Assembly (NCBI GenBank): GCA_023213395.1
Contig: CM041465.1
Location: forward strand, 217,193,741 to 217,257,740
DNA length: 64,000 bases
Direction of reading: 5' to 3'
Source of the DNA: Cycas panzhihuaensis
Taxonomy: Eukaryota > Cycadophyta
The notes under the pieces are model-generated. The model was given only the letters and a program-made list of their open reading frames with translations, ran no database searches and was not told the origin of the DNA. Of this stretch, positions 1-11,816 are shown one piece after another. A program made the translations under genes and the position numbers. How positions within the stretch are numbered: the stretch's first letter is position 1; each line of letters opens with the position of its first letter.

Positions 1-781
1 ACTATCATTAGTAATAAGAAATTAGATTAGTACCTGCTTCATATGTCTCTTGTTCTTCATGTTAGATCCCTTCCAAGTTTATATATATATATATATATTA
101 CTAAACTCCTTGAAGCCTTTTTTGTAGTCCTTGATAAGAAGAAATATGTAATACTCCAAGATTGAATGGGAGATATGTTATAAAATAAGGAGAAAGGGGG
201 CATTGGTATCATAAATAGATAGAAGAAAAGATTGTTCCTATGTGATAAATGAGTAGTTAGGGTTAGAGAAGGTAATATAGCCTTGGCGATACTCCTCAGA
301 AATAACATCAATTATGATAGAACTTTGGGATAATATAGGTTTATTTTTCCTATTGAAGATTATCACACCACCTTATTACTTGATAAGAAGAACTAGCATA
401 CTTGAAATATAATAAGTATATTACTTAGAGATGTGATCAGTTGAAGAGAGACCTTTTAATAAGAAACTCTTCTATTTCATGGTCTTATATCCTAGTAAAA
501 TGAGGAAGAATTCATGGGTATAATACACAGTTTAATGCCAATCACTTGGCTAATAATTAGTTATAATTAATTAAATAGTACTTTGAATATTTAAGGGAGG
601 ATTAGATTCTATGGATTATATTAAAGAATATATTAAACCCTAATAACATAGATAAACTAATTATGGATGAAACTTGTTCTCCACAAATATCATTTCTAAC
701 CTCATAGTGTAGTCACCTGCATTCTAATGGTAGAAGGATTATGCCTAGTATTGCACCAATATATTTACTAAGATCTCAACC

Positions 782-831
<50 letters not shown>

Positions 832-1681
832 CACACACACATATGGCACAAGAAGTTTATAAGGATATATAAAGTCATATTAGAGCCTAAAAAAAAATCT
901 TTTTATATGATCTTTTCTTTATAATGTTCTATCAATAAAAATTAAGTTGACTAAAATTGGTATGATTGACTTGTATAATCCTAGAGCTTGGAATACTATC
1001 ATCATTAAGCATAATAAATAATATATTACCAAATCTTATCCACTACTTGATATATGCTTATAATTGAAACTCTCTTTATAATATACAAGAATAAAAATAA
1101 ATTTGTATTTATGGGTCTTCTGCCTTAGTTATTTTTTTTGACTATGTGAAATTGGTTATGCCATTTGTCTATTCTAGGTAAACTAATACTCAAGAATAAA
1201 AAATAAAAATAGGTTTATCATCCCTACTAGAACATATTAAATATTAGAGAGTAGTACCTTATACCATCAGCCATATGCCACATGAGGGAGACATCTCAAC
1301 CCACAAGGGAAGTTGTGAATGTAGGGACCCAATACATATTAGAGAGATAAGTTTCACTAAAAATAACCCTAAAAGGAAAAATAACATGCATTATCCTTTT
1401 CTATTTACAAAGTTTCTTATATAAGCAAAGAAAGATAGCCCCCAAGGTCTACTAATGATAACTTATGGAAAAGTTAGATGTTTAGGAAACATGATAAGCA
1501 TGGTAAGGGGATGATGGTTATGGGTCTCCAAGTACTTCTTTATTATCTCAGTACTTTATTGCTTTTCATGTTATCTAGTTTTAGATTAAAGTTAATCAAG
1601 TATATATGTCACCTTACAGAGCTTAATTTTATTAGAATATTAAGTTTCACAAAAGTTGATGTAATGTTTAGTTAGTAGATG
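1..1681. other. AT-rich intergenic DNA, no gene seen
   Basis: No open frame here resembles a known protein and I recognise no retroelement domain. It holds a short TA run near 79-98 and a CT/AC microsatellite at 785-840. It ends where the left LTR of the gypsy element begins. It may be older decayed repeat DNA; nothing else can be said from the sequence. Confidence 0.6.
785..840. repeat. (CT)n-(AC)n compound microsatellite
   Basis: About 43 bases of uninterrupted CT dinucleotides are followed by a short AC run. It is a simple-sequence repeat, likely length-variable between individuals. Confidence 0.95.
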
Positions 1682-1990
1682 TGATACAATCCCAACCAAT
1701 AATTTTCATACTAATGGAAGATTATGAGGAAAAAAGAGAGTATAATAAAACTTTATTATCATTGTAATAGCTCAGTTACATCAAGATCATAAAAAACAGA
1801 TTTGAGGAATTAAAGGACACTAAAGAGAAGATGTACATAGGTACAATCTAATAAGAAAAGATTATGACATAATAGATCTCTTTACAGATATTTGGCCTTA
1901 AGTAAATAGAAGTGGTCATTTTTCCTAGCATTCTATTAGTAGATCATGCAGTCTTTAATCTCATTGGTGGAGATATGTGGCCCACACACA
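1682..1990 (-). repeat. 3' LTR of gypsy element
   Basis: Aligns along its whole length with 8156-8462. Both start TGATA-ATCC-AACC and end near CACA. Shared blocks include the run around the phrase tttttcctagcattctatt. Many substitutions separate the copies, so the insertion is old. Confidence 0.85.
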
Positions 1991-1999
1991 TAAATTAAG

Positions 2000-2081
2000 A
2001 ATTGATATTAACTTTCTCTACCTTAACTATGTGATCAAATAATTGATATTAACTTTCTCCACCTTAACCATGTAGTCAAAT
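2000..2081. repeat. 41-bp tandem duplication next to 3' LTR
   Basis: Two adjacent copies of a 41-base unit beginning aattgatattaactttctc (2000-2040 and 2041-2081) differ at three positions. They lie just inside the 3' LTR, where the minus-strand polypurine tract is expected. Confidence 0.9.
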
Positions 2082-2899
2082 GTTTATATACTGCTAAACT
2101 TAGGAGGCTACTTAATAGGTCACCCCCCTTTAAGGCGTTAAGTATTCAAAGCACTGAAAGTGTGGATGTTATTTGATAAATTATACTACTTTCCATATTA
2201 CTTTGTCAGATTCATAACTAGCCCATTACATTAAATGCTTAAAAATGGTCTTATTCTAGAGACAACACTGATAGGTACTTAGAATACACATAAGAGGAAC
2301 TGAGGGTTTCTTCTTTTTGTAAGGTAGGGAGAGTTGTTTAGAGAGTGATGGGATTTCTCAAGTGTTTTTTTAAGTAAGATACAAGAGAAATGTTATGGAT
2401 CTTAGTGTTAGGTAAAAAGTTAAGGGAATAGGCTATTGTGCCAATCTGTTGGGTAATTTTGTAAGGGACATAGTAATGGGGACTGAGCTTCTGAGATTTA
2501 TTATTATAGAGAGATTATTGCTTGTAAGGTTGGAGGTGAAGGAAGACCAAATTACCCACTTCAAAAGATCAATTAGATCAATGATGATCAATAAACTGCT
2601 TCATATAATTTTGTGCATATGCCAAGTTTTACTTAATGGTATGAAGGAATTGGTTAATGCTCTATACTTTTTGTTGTACCCTAACAATGTAAAGATTAGT
2701 AGTTAAGATATGAAGGGATGGTGGGGGTAATTATAAATGGCCATAAATGGGGTCATCTCAATGACAAACTGATGAGAGGAATTATACCAATATTCTAATA
2801 AGAGTAGTCAAGAAGTCCAATGTCTTTGATGTTTAGAGGTAAAATATTGTAGGTATGTTTTTAAGGTTTTATTAAGAACTTTAGACTAACCATTTGTTT

Positions 2900-3260
2900 G
2901 AGGGTGATCGAATGAACTCATATTGAAGGAAGTTTCAGATGCTCAAAAGAGCTCTTGCCAAAATGTTCTTATGAATTTAGGATCTTTGTCATATATAATT
3001 ATAGATGGAAAACCATGAAGGAAAAAGATGAATTGGATATAAAGGTCATCCAAATATAGGGATTTATAAGGAGTGTGGATGTGTATGAAATGAGCATATT
3101 TGGTTAAGCAATCTATGATGGCCCAGACAGAATTATACCTGTCTGATAATGGGAGCCTCATGAAAAAATCCATGGTAATGTCTTACCATTTGCCTTGAGG
3201 AATTTTTAGGGGTTGAAGTAGGCTAGGTTGTGCCTTGGTATCCACCTTATTACATTAGCG
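2900..3260 (-). pseudogene. Gypsy integrase core remnant
   Basis: The longest open piece (3173-2943) reads as the central integrase domain that inserts cDNA into chromosomes. Recognisable motifs are MDFFMRLP, a DCLTKYAHFI block holding the first catalytic aspartate region, LHGFP and the following DKDPKF and FWQELF, which are standard in plant gypsy integrases. The zinc-binding region and C-terminus are not seen as open frame. As expected for a minus-strand gypsy element it lies between RT (right) and the 3' LTR (left). Stops on both sides make it a pseudogene. Confidence 0.85.
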
Positions 3261-3699
3261 TATATCATATTCAGATATATATGTGAGGATGGTAGGCTTC
3301 ATATGGGGCCCATAGAAATCTAATTAAATCTGTCGATATGTTTTGTCATAGCATGAATGTTTGCCAAGGGGTGTGTTATGATATTCAGATAATATGAAGG
3401 GAATAAATAGTGATACTAGGTGAATAAAAATGTAGTTCTTATAGAGAATGTGATCATTATGTAAATTCTAACATTTATGACTCTGAACTTTATTAGCCCA
3501 TGTGGTAAAGTTAGGTTGAGCTTTATTGTCTTCGGCCAAGTCTTATAGCTAGGAGGGTTGGGGCATAGAAATGTCTTGGATGGTGGATTCAAATAGAAGA
3601 TGGGAAATGACATTTAAAACTATGTTGTCCTTGTCCTTCTTATATGAGATACTAAAGATGAAGACTTGTAATTTATCAACCCACTTGGCTTATTCTTTA

Positions 3700-4190
3700 G
3701 ATACAACTGGTTGGTTTAATAGGTGTTAGAGATTATGGTGGTCAATTAAAATGATAAACTTAGATCCAAATAGATATTGGCATCACTTGTCTATTGTATG
3801 TAGATTAGCCCTCAATTTATTTTTTATAGGTTAAAAACCTACACTCATGCTTTTTGAGCTTACAACTTTCAAATGTGATTAGGTGAAAATTTTGTATGAG
3901 AACAACCCCTAACACTTGAAGCATCAGATTTTAATTGAAAAGGTTGGAAAAAAATTGGGGTGGTAAGGATTGGTGTGGTGGACCTAAGCATTTTCAAATG
4001 GTTGAAAGCATTGTAAACACTTAATAACCATAGGAAAGATTCCTTGTGGAGTAAATTTATTAAGGAGGCTACTATGAAGGTGTAATTTTTTACGAAACAT
4101 GGATAAAACCTAATTAGTTTGAGGAAGGGTTATAATTGGATGAGGCTTTTTGATGTGGGCCACTAAATAATGATTGATATTTTATCTGGA
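3700..4190 (-). pseudogene. Probable gypsy RNase H region, decayed
   Basis: This stretch lies between the RT and integrase remnants, where gypsy elements carry RNase H. I could not read a continuous RNase H frame, so the call rests mainly on position. Confidence 0.4.
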
Positions 4191-4720
4191 TTAACTCATA
4201 CACCTTCCATGAAAATAATGTAACCCAAGTAATATAGTTTACTTTTACCAAATTCATATTTTGACATCTTGGCATACAAGTAGTTTTCCTTAAGAATTTG
4301 AAGGGTGGTTTCCAAATGTTGGAGATGTGAGGACATGTTAATGCTAGAAATGAGTATATCATCAAAGAAAATAATGATGAATTTGTGAAAGTAAGGTGTA
4401 AAAATTTTATTCACAAGGGCTTGGAAGGTGGTAAGGGCATGATATAGCCCAAATGGCATGACCTAAAACTTGAAGTGGCCATGGTGAGTTCATAAAGTTG
4501 TTTTATGCTTGTCCTCAGGTGTTATTGGTATTTGGTAATATCTAGCTTGTAAGTTAAATTTAGAAAACAATATGGCCCCATGGATCTCATCTAATATATC
4601 ATCAATTTAGGGGATGGGGAACCTATTCTTAATGGTGAGTTTGTTGAGTTCTTTATAATAAACACAATGCTAAAAAAACCATCTTTTTGTGAACTAGCAC
4701 AATGGGTGTTGTGTAAGGGA
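4190..4720 (-). pseudogene. Gypsy reverse transcriptase remnant
   Basis: On the minus strand the RT fingers-palm order can be followed with stops and a frame break: RFPIP, then DDILDEIHGAILFSKF, then a YYQIPI block, then MPFGLYHALTTFQ, and the catalytic motif as FFDDIL (usual form YxDD or FFDDIL in plant gypsy). The last part (4459-4196) is open for 87 codons and ends in the typical YLGYII block. RT copies the element RNA into DNA. Stops such as the one before MPFG show it is dead. Confidence 0.9.
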
Positions 4721-5129
4721 TTTTACTAGGCTATATTATTCCTATTTCTATGAGTTTATTGGTAATGCACTCAATTTCATTCTTTTGAAAGTAAGAATTT
4801 TGGTATGGAAGTAGGCTAATGGGGTTATGGGGATTCTTAAGTTCTATGGTGTGATAAAATCCACGATCACGAGAAAGGTTATAAGGTAAGAGGGTAAAGA
4901 TGGGTTGGTATTTAGTTAGAACAACTTAGATGTTTGGGTGGAATTTTGACTACAATTGAATGCTATTGAGGTAAAAAATATATTGACACTACCATTGAGT
5001 TGCTTTTTTATTTGCTTGGGTGAAATAAGTTTATTTGGTGATGACTGGAAACCGTAATGTTTGAGTTTAGCCATACTAGTCTTTAAACATTATAAATGGA
5101 TTGTTTGGGGAATTATCAATGTTGTAGGT

Positions 5130-5400
5130 ACTTAACATTTGGAGCTATTATACTCCTAGGAATAAATACGAGATAGAAATCTAACTTAAGTTGATATATG
5201 CCAATTTAGACTTGGAGATTTTAAATAACTTCCACATAATAAAAGGTATAGTGGCTTGGTAAAGAATAACTAAAACCTGTTTTTGGTTTGATATAGAGGT
5301 TTAGTCATTTGGCAACTATAATATCTATGAAGTTTAATAATGTGTCACTATCGATTAAAATTATCATGGCAATCTTCCTTAGTGTCCCTCTTACTCATAA
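5130..5400 (-). pseudogene. Gypsy aspartic protease remnant
   Basis: On the minus strand around 5290-5380 a frame reads LIDSDTLLNFID, which matches the gypsy protease active site D-S-G-x-x-x-N-F-I with the glycine replaced by aspartate. It lies upstream of RT in the element's direction, as expected. The protease would cleave the Gag-Pol polyprotein; the changed active site and nearby stops indicate loss of function. Confidence 0.7.
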
Positions 5401-5699
5401 CAGGTTAGGGTAGGAAAAAGAGAAAACATTAGATAATGAGGCTTCATGTACAAATTCAAGTGGCATGGAGGTTCCAAATTATGGTTTAATTTTTGTTTCA
5501 TCTTTAGAATTAGAATTAGAATTAGGGTTGATGGTGAATATTATTCTTTTGGATTTACATATTTTACTGTGCTTAGGGAATCCTTTTTTTGCACACTGCA
5601 AGCATAGGCTAACTTCCTTGTATTTGTGTGTCTCATATGTAGGAATCTATACTGGTGATGATAATTATTCGACTGTCAATCATTCTGCTAGATATTCTA

Positions 5700-6540
5700 C
5701 TAGTTATCATTGGGGGTTCCCTACTTAAAACCCTAGGAACTTATATGGATCTACTAGCCTTGGGCAATTGGACTATGTCGAGTCTCTTCTAAAAATGGAT
5801 GCTTGCTCTACTGTTAACACATCTTTAATTGTCTTGGCCATATTGATGGTATCTATATGACGAGGGGGCTATTTGGTTTTCAATCTCATTTGAACCCTTT
5901 CTTTGAGACCTGCTATGTATGTTTCAATTAATATTTGCTTATCCATATTTTGAGTAACTCTATTGTGAATAGCCTAACACTCATCAGTATATGCTTCAAC
6001 CAAAGTTGAATGCCTTAGCCAAGTTGGCTACAAAAAGACTAGTTCTATGTTTCCTTATATTGCTCAAAGAAGCATTTATAAAATTAGTCCTATATTTGAT
6101 TTGTTGGATATTTTTGAGTCCACTATTTATATCAATGATAAGCCTTTCCTTTTAAATGGATGGAGATGAATGTCAATTGATCAACTTGGGACATTTGATT
6201 GAGTGCAAAGTATGATTCTAGTTTACTAATCCAACTATGAGTCACATCCTAATTGAGGTCTGGATCAAAGATTGATATATCAATTTTATGATTAAATGCT
6301 TATTGACGTGGTGATTGAGAAGGTGGATTTATACAATGTGCAGTTTCGTCTTGTGAGCTATTTGTGGAGTTGGAGGTAGCTACCAAAATGAAATCAAAGA
6401 GTTGGACATACATGGATGTGACCTCTTTAATTAGATTTGCAAGGTCTATTGAGAGCTTGGATATATCTTATTTATGCATTTCTTGCATTACAAGGAATTG
6501 CATTCCTAAAGAGGAGAGGTGCTCAGATTAGTTTAGTGGT
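5700..6540 (-). pseudogene. Probable gypsy gag region, decayed
   Basis: Placed by position between the protease remnant and the leader. No continuous capsid frame or zinc knuckle could be read with confidence, so only the location supports this call. Confidence 0.4.
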
Positions 6541-8155
6541 GCCATCCTTTATGAAATATAGAAAGGGCTTGAATGAAATAGGATATAGGAGAAGAATGTG
6601 ATGTAAGAAAGAGGAGAGAAGACATAATAGGTTTTGATTGAATAGGGGAAGATAAGTAGAATATGCATTAAAGAAGTAGGAATACATGGAAGGATAAAAA
6701 GAGAAGAAAATGGGTATGATATGGGGTGTTTATAGGTTGTTGACCTTGAAATTTGAGTGTGAAAGTCATCTAGTACACCCGTATGAGCACAAGAAGCTTG
6801 TTCAGATGATATAAGTGAGTGGTAAGTAGATAATTGAGGCCTATAGGGCCCATGGGATGCCTGTAGGCCGATTTTCCCTTAAAATGACATAGTGGAGATT
6901 AATCAATACGATGCGTTGATTGAAATAAGAAATATAAATTTTTATAGTCACTTTTAGGGTCATATATTTTCCTTTTTTTAATTGATCCTAATGATGTAGG
7001 GCTCATCTAAATCTGAGAAGTATTGGCAAAGTTATAACTCTTTTCTTTTTTTAAAATTGAAGTGGACTGGATGAGGGATTAAAGGTTTGAAGGATTAAAC
7101 TCAAGTAGATTGAATATTGATGTTGGTATGGACTAGTCTCAAGTGATGTGAATATTAACTTTGATGTGGATGGAATAGGACACAAATACTATTGAATATA
7201 TGGACATGATTAGTGATGTTATGTTTCTAGATGCTGACTATACTGAAAAGATCTTGGGAGCTGAACTATACAATTTTGCAGAAATATAATGAGTGCTCTA
7301 ATTTTATAGTCTTGTTGTTCTCTTTTGTATTATCACCTTACTGAATGTAGTGGTATTTGGACATGGTACTTTTATTGATTTAAATTCAATAATAGTACAT
7401 AAACATTTCTTTAAGTTACAGTCAGGAGTTTGTAACAGTTCTCCAACTATATTGATGGAAGTATAACAATCTTAATATCTTTATATGGAATATTTATATA
7501 ATAATTGATGTACAGGTGACAAGGGGACCTATCAAACTCTAACAAAGGAGTGTTTGGATGTGTAGGCCCTACAATAAACTTCCTTGTCATTACTATATCT
7601 TAGCCCAATATCTAAAGGCACTACCTAAAGAGGAATAATCATCTCTATAAGGTCTACAACCATGTAAAGGTATTCAAGTAAAGTAACTTCTGGGTGTTAA
7701 CTACTAACTTGTGCACCATAGAGGGATAAACAATCAATAGTATTTTTATGTTAGGTCGATAAAGGAGCCTATGAGGGTTCTCTTATATATTTGAAGGTGT
7801 GTGGAGGCTTAAGTCTGTACTCAGGTTCTATCTAAGGCCTAGGTATTAGCGCAGTTTATACCTCACTTCACATAGTAGCATATACTCAATTGTGCTTAAC
7901 TAGAAACAACAGATCCTTGTGATGTTTATAAACTATCGACATAGGGTCTCTACCCAGACTCTAATGGAAGGGAGGGTGGAACTTAAGACTTGGGGTATAT
8001 TGCCCACTTGTAGTTGACTGACATAGAGTAGAAAAACTGAATAGAAAGAAATAAAAATAACTTATAAGATACGGTTTCAAAAATCACCAAGGAATTTCTT
8101 TTTTGCAATTATCAAGTGCTCTTATTAGATTATTGCACCTTGCTTTAATACGACT
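6541..8155 (-). other. Leader of the gypsy element
   Basis: Noncoding stretch between gag and the 5' LTR. The degenerate primer site gctttaatacga (8142-8153), compared with the usual gctctgatacca, lies two bases from the LTR and fits initiator-tRNA-Met priming of minus-strand synthesis. No ORF or further repeat was recognised. Confidence 0.6.
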
Positions 8156-8462
8156 TGATATGATCCAAACCAGTAATTTTCACACTAATAGAAGATTATG
8201 AAGGAAAGTATAATAAATCTTTATTATCACTACAATATCTCAGGTTACATCAAGATTACAAGAAAAGGAAACAAGGAAGCTTAAAAGACACCAAAAGAGA
8301 AGATGTATGTAAGTACAATATGACAAGGAAAGATTATGACTTAATAGATCTCTTTACAAAAGCTTGTCCTTAAGTAAATATAAGTGGCTATTTTTCCTAG
8401 CATTCTATTGGTAGACCACGGGGTCTTTAATCTCATTAGTGGAGACATATATCCCATGCACA
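8156..8462 (-). repeat. 5' LTR of gypsy element
   Basis: Direct repeat of 1682-1990. It begins TGATATGATCC immediately after the primer-site remnant and would have carried the element promoter on the minus strand. A copia LTR begins six bases after its right end. Confidence 0.85.
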
Positions 8463-8468
8463 CAAATT

Positions 8469-8694
8469 TGTTGGAAAACATAACCTGCACAAGAAATATT
8501 CGCAAATAGAACAAACACATCTAGGATCAAATGGTATGCTTAAGGTACCTCAAATTGAATTAACAAAAACATCCTTACTATATGATACCAATATGATACA
8601 CTATGTTGTCTATTTATAATACATATCATGATAGTGAGAGTGGGACCCACTTGCATGTGGGACAAAATAAATGTGCATTACTAATATTCCAACA
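8469..8694 (-). repeat. Copia 3' LTR (226 bp)
   Basis: Starts TGTTGGAA and ends TTCCAACA, a perfect 8-base inverted terminus. It is followed at 8695 by ctccccctta, the complement of a polypurine tract. This is the standard 3' end of a minus-strand copia element. No matching 5' LTR was found to the right, so the element is truncated. Confidence 0.85.
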
Positions 8695-9565
8695 CTCCCC
8701 CTTAATGCACATTTGAGTCATTTATATTTGCAATGCATTGTCCTTAGAAATGTCTTGAAGATGATGTCTTTAACTTGATCATTGTCTTCAATCTTGTAGT
8801 GATGTCTTTGTTGTAGAATGGTGTCTTCAACTTGATTTTTGTTTTCAATTCTATATTGATACCTTTGTAGGATGATATCCTTAGCTTGGTTTTTGTCTTT
8901 AATCCTATAGTGATGATGTTGATGTAGCAACTCAAATAAGTGCAAATCCTGATTCTTCATTGTAGCTAGTCTAGTCTAATTTTGATGTAGATCTTGTAAG
9001 TAACCATCTTCAAATACAACTTACATTATTATCCTATATAAATTCTTGATCACCATGTATAATAGTGATTTCTTCAACCTTTGGAGAAGAATCTTGATCA
9101 ACTTGCATACTCTTTGAACTTGAATCAATGCTAAAGAAGGAACATCATCCAGACTTGAATCAATACGAGACTCATCTTTTATAGAACCAACAGATTCATA
9201 TTCAATTTCTCTAGAAATCGTGATGTCATCTAAATAAGCCTTTATCGATTCATCACTCTCAATGTATTCAGTAGTAGTTATAGTCTCATATGTTCAGTAG
9301 TAGTTTTATCAATATTCAAATATTCTTTATCTTGATATATTATTTCATTAGTATTGATGATATTTTTTTCACTTATTTTACCTGTATCATAATCATCATT
9401 GATCTTATTTTCCTTTTTAATCAATTGTTGTATCCCTTCAGGAGTTTATTCAAATACATCCCTTAAAAAAATCCCAAGCTTCCTTGGTAGTACTTACATG
9501 CTGAATCTTTAGAATGACAAACTGGTATGTAGGAGGAAGATCAACCTTGTCTAATGCAACATGAA
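8695..9565 (-). mobile_element. Internal region of truncated copia element
   Basis: Lies between the polypurine tract and a gag remnant. No pol domain is seen, so the element either lost pol or was a gag-only derivative. The part near the LTR holds a tandem repeat (8760-8925). Beyond 8960 no frame resembles a known protein. Confidence 0.55.
8760..8925 (-). repeat. Tandem 54-57 bp repeat, three copies
   Basis: Three diverged copies start near 8760, 8816 and 8870. Read on the minus strand they stay in one frame and give an 18-19 residue repeat with a (K/E)NQ-(A/V)-(K/E)D-(I/T)I core. The surrounding ORF (8960-8718, 80 codons) is charged and matches no family I recognise. It may be chance coding within a noncoding tandem repeat. 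Confidence 0.8.
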
Positions 9566-9802
9566 TCATGATGAATGCCTTTTTGTCTTTCTTCTCAAGC
9601 ATTTCTTTTCTTCTTTATCCTTAGGGATATTATATCCATTAGTAACAAGCTTCCAGGAACCTCTAGCTATGAAAAAGCATCTCATTTTAATCATCCAAAA
9701 GAAATAGTTTTCTCCATTATACTTAGGTATCAGAAGAAATGGATCCTTTAAGTAATATTCATTTGTTTCATGAACATACATGACCACATCATTTTCCTCC
9801 AT
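9566..9802 (-). pseudogene. Copia gag N-terminal fragment
   Basis: A 78-codon minus-strand frame from an ATG at 9802 contains IPKYNGENYFFWMIKMR followed by a conserved tryptophan and a VTNGY block. This matches the N-terminus of copia Gag proteins (P-x-(F/L)-x-G-x-N-Y-x-x-W-x-x-x-M). Gag forms the virus-like particle that packages element RNA. The capsid C-terminus and zinc knuckle are missing. Confidence 0.75.
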
Positions 9803-9934
9803 GATTGAAGTGTACCTCTAAACAATGTCCCTTTTTTTTAATTCCCATTAATCAATCTCACCAAAATTTCTCATGTCTTATATGTTGAGAAGACAAGGTC
9901 CTAATAACCTAAAACTGTCACCAAGATCTAAATT

Positions 9935-10551
9935 ATTTTGCAACTAATTACAGGAATTGGAACTAAAATTTAACATGCAAGTTCTTGAACCAGAGATAAT
10001 ATAATAAAATGAATTAGAAAGCTAAAGTATCACATATACACTCGATATAATGTGGCAAAACCCTAGCTGTGTGCTATCCATATAGGAAAGGTATCAATCT
10101 TTATTATCAAAGAATGGAGAAATGTACATAATTTGTAGTAGAATACTCATAACAACAACAACCAGCTACCCAACTCTTCACAATACATCCGATGTATCGA
10201 ACACCATTAACATAATGAAAAAACACCTTAAATTAGGCTATATAAGAGAGTCATACAAGGCATAAATCTCGACCATAGAATCTAGGGTATTTTGAGTGAA
10301 CGACCTTGATTCTCTTTATAATTTAGTATGCTTTTCAGTGCTAGTTTTTTGGGTTGGGGGCTATCGCCCTTGAACCCTTTTTTCACAGGGCGGGGGGGGA
10401 GGGGGAGGGAGATTCTGATACCCTTTACATTCCTCGGCCAAGGGGGGCTTCTGCCCCCATTAGAACCCCTCGAAGAAGTTTAGGGGGTAAACTGTGCTGT
10501 CAACCTGTCAAAATTTTAGCCTCTAAAACATTATTGTCACATTATCTAACA
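9935..10551 (-). repeat. Copia LTR with GC-rich hairpins
   Basis: The right end ctaaca (10551) is followed by atcttcacttg, the complement of a copia polypurine tract, and then by an RNase H C-terminus. The left boundary is approximate, set by a poor primer-site match near 9910-9925. Inside, 10341-10500 is unusually GC-rich, with short palindromes of the gggggctatcgccc and ggggcttctgcccc type, as in LTRs with small CpG islands. Gag-like sequence lies on one side and the pol end on the other, so the LTR may belong to two element copies. Confidence 0.6.
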
Positions 10552-10607
10552 ATCTTCACTTGATAACAATTTACCTGATACCTTTCTTAGACCATTTATC
10601 ACCTTTT

Positions 10608-10884
10608 CTATAAGCCAAGAGAAGTCAAATACCATTTGAACTTCTCTAATAGTACTGGTTTTGTGAATATATTAGTATAATTCTGTTTTGTGTTAACCTT
10701 CTCAAGTGCCACTCCACCTACTTCCATAACCTGTCTAACAAATTGGTACTTAAGAGCAATATGCTTTATCCTATTATGATAAGTTAGATTTTTTGCTAAG
10801 TAAATGACACTTTGACTATCACAAAATACCTTTATCTTTTCCTATTTCCTTCCAAGCTTATCCAATAGACATATAAAAGCAAGT
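10608..10884 (-). pseudogene. Copia RNase H C-terminus
   Basis: The minus-strand frame ends at a natural stop (10610-10608). It reads FCDSQSVIYLAKN, then YHNRIKHIALKY, then FVRQVMEVGGV and NIFTKPV. This is the C-terminal half of copia RNase H, including the CDxxSA aspartate and the IFTK tail. One in-frame stop lies upstream, and the frame is cut off near 10884, where unrelated DNA begins. It abuts the polypurine tract and LTR at 10551 as in an intact element. Confidence 0.92.
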
Positions 10885-11300
10885 TGAAGAGTTTATAGAC
10901 CTCATCCATGAGTTGAGATTACCCAAGTAGGATTGATCACCCTATAAAAGCAAGTTGAAGAGTTAGTATACTAAAAGTACAAGTAAAACAAACAATAGAC
11001 CTATGAGTTGATATATGATTTTAGAACCAAATTAAAGTGATAATATCTGGTATGTTTATATTAAGTTATATGTTGTTGAGGCATACTATGAGGATTTTAA
11101 GAGGTTTAAAGTAAGTATAAAGTAATAAGGGTTTTATTAAAAATTTATGATTTTAGAGGTGGAAATGATCAAATTAGAAAAAAAAAAAAAAACCACCATA
11201 GATTAAAATAATAGGAATTATTCTATAAATTTTGACAAGTTATACTATAGGTTTTGGAGTAAAATTGTGAAAGAAGAGTTTCAATATCTTCCTATTATTT
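10885..11300. other. AT-rich junction DNA
   Basis: No gene. A phrase of about 20 bases, ataaaagcaagttgaagagt, occurs near 10870 and again near 10944, a short direct duplication at the truncation point that looks like filler DNA from double-strand break repair. A 15-base A run lies near 11180. Confidence 0.6.
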
Positions 11301-11816
11301 TATTAGAATTTATAATTGCAACTCTAATACTATATTAAAAATGTGGAGTATAACACAACAAAATGTAATATGCATATATAATAATTGAATTATCTCATAA
11401 GGATATCTACATATATAGTGGAATAAACTTAAATATAAAGTAATGAACTAATTAATCATGTAATAAGTAATCATAAACATTCATCACAATATAGGCAACA
11501 TATTTATACATGAAAAATCTAGTGTGGGAAAAACTATGGGAGAAGGTGGAGTTGGGAGCTCCTATTTATGATCAAAATATCTCTAAGTCTTGGACCTTTC
11601 TCAAGTTCTCAGGTGGTGTGCATGCATATTTATATTAATAGTCACCTCCCGAGTAACCTATGATATCTCTTGGGGTCTTTACATCATCCAGTAATATATT
11701 AACATGGATAAGTGTGCATATCACATCTTTTAATATATATGATTGGTGAGATTATATATGTGTCCATTACATTAACATTAGATATTACATATATGATTAA
11801 ATCACATATTCTAATA
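11301..11816 (-). repeat. LTR of copia array, copy 1
   Basis: Begins (TG/TA)TTAGAATTTATAATTG like copies 2 and 3. It ends before ttcttctttaatg, the complement of the polypurine tract. Alignment with 15367-15873 defines both boundaries. Confidence 0.8.

Larger units (their letters stand above)
1682..8462 (-). mobile_element. Degenerate Ty3/gypsy chromovirus (Reina-like)
   Basis: A complete but decayed LTR retrotransposon on the minus strand. Direct repeats of about 308 bp bound it (1682-1990 and 8156-8462). Reading right to left the order is primer site, long leader, gag remnant, protease, reverse transcriptase, RNase H remnant and integrase, the gypsy order with integrase last. The RT and integrase motifs, initiator-Met primer site and short LTRs fit chromoviruses of the Reina or Tekay type; the lineage is an inference. 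No long frame survives, so it cannot be autonomous. The flanks agatg (left) and caaat (right) do not form a clear target duplication. Confidence 0.85.
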
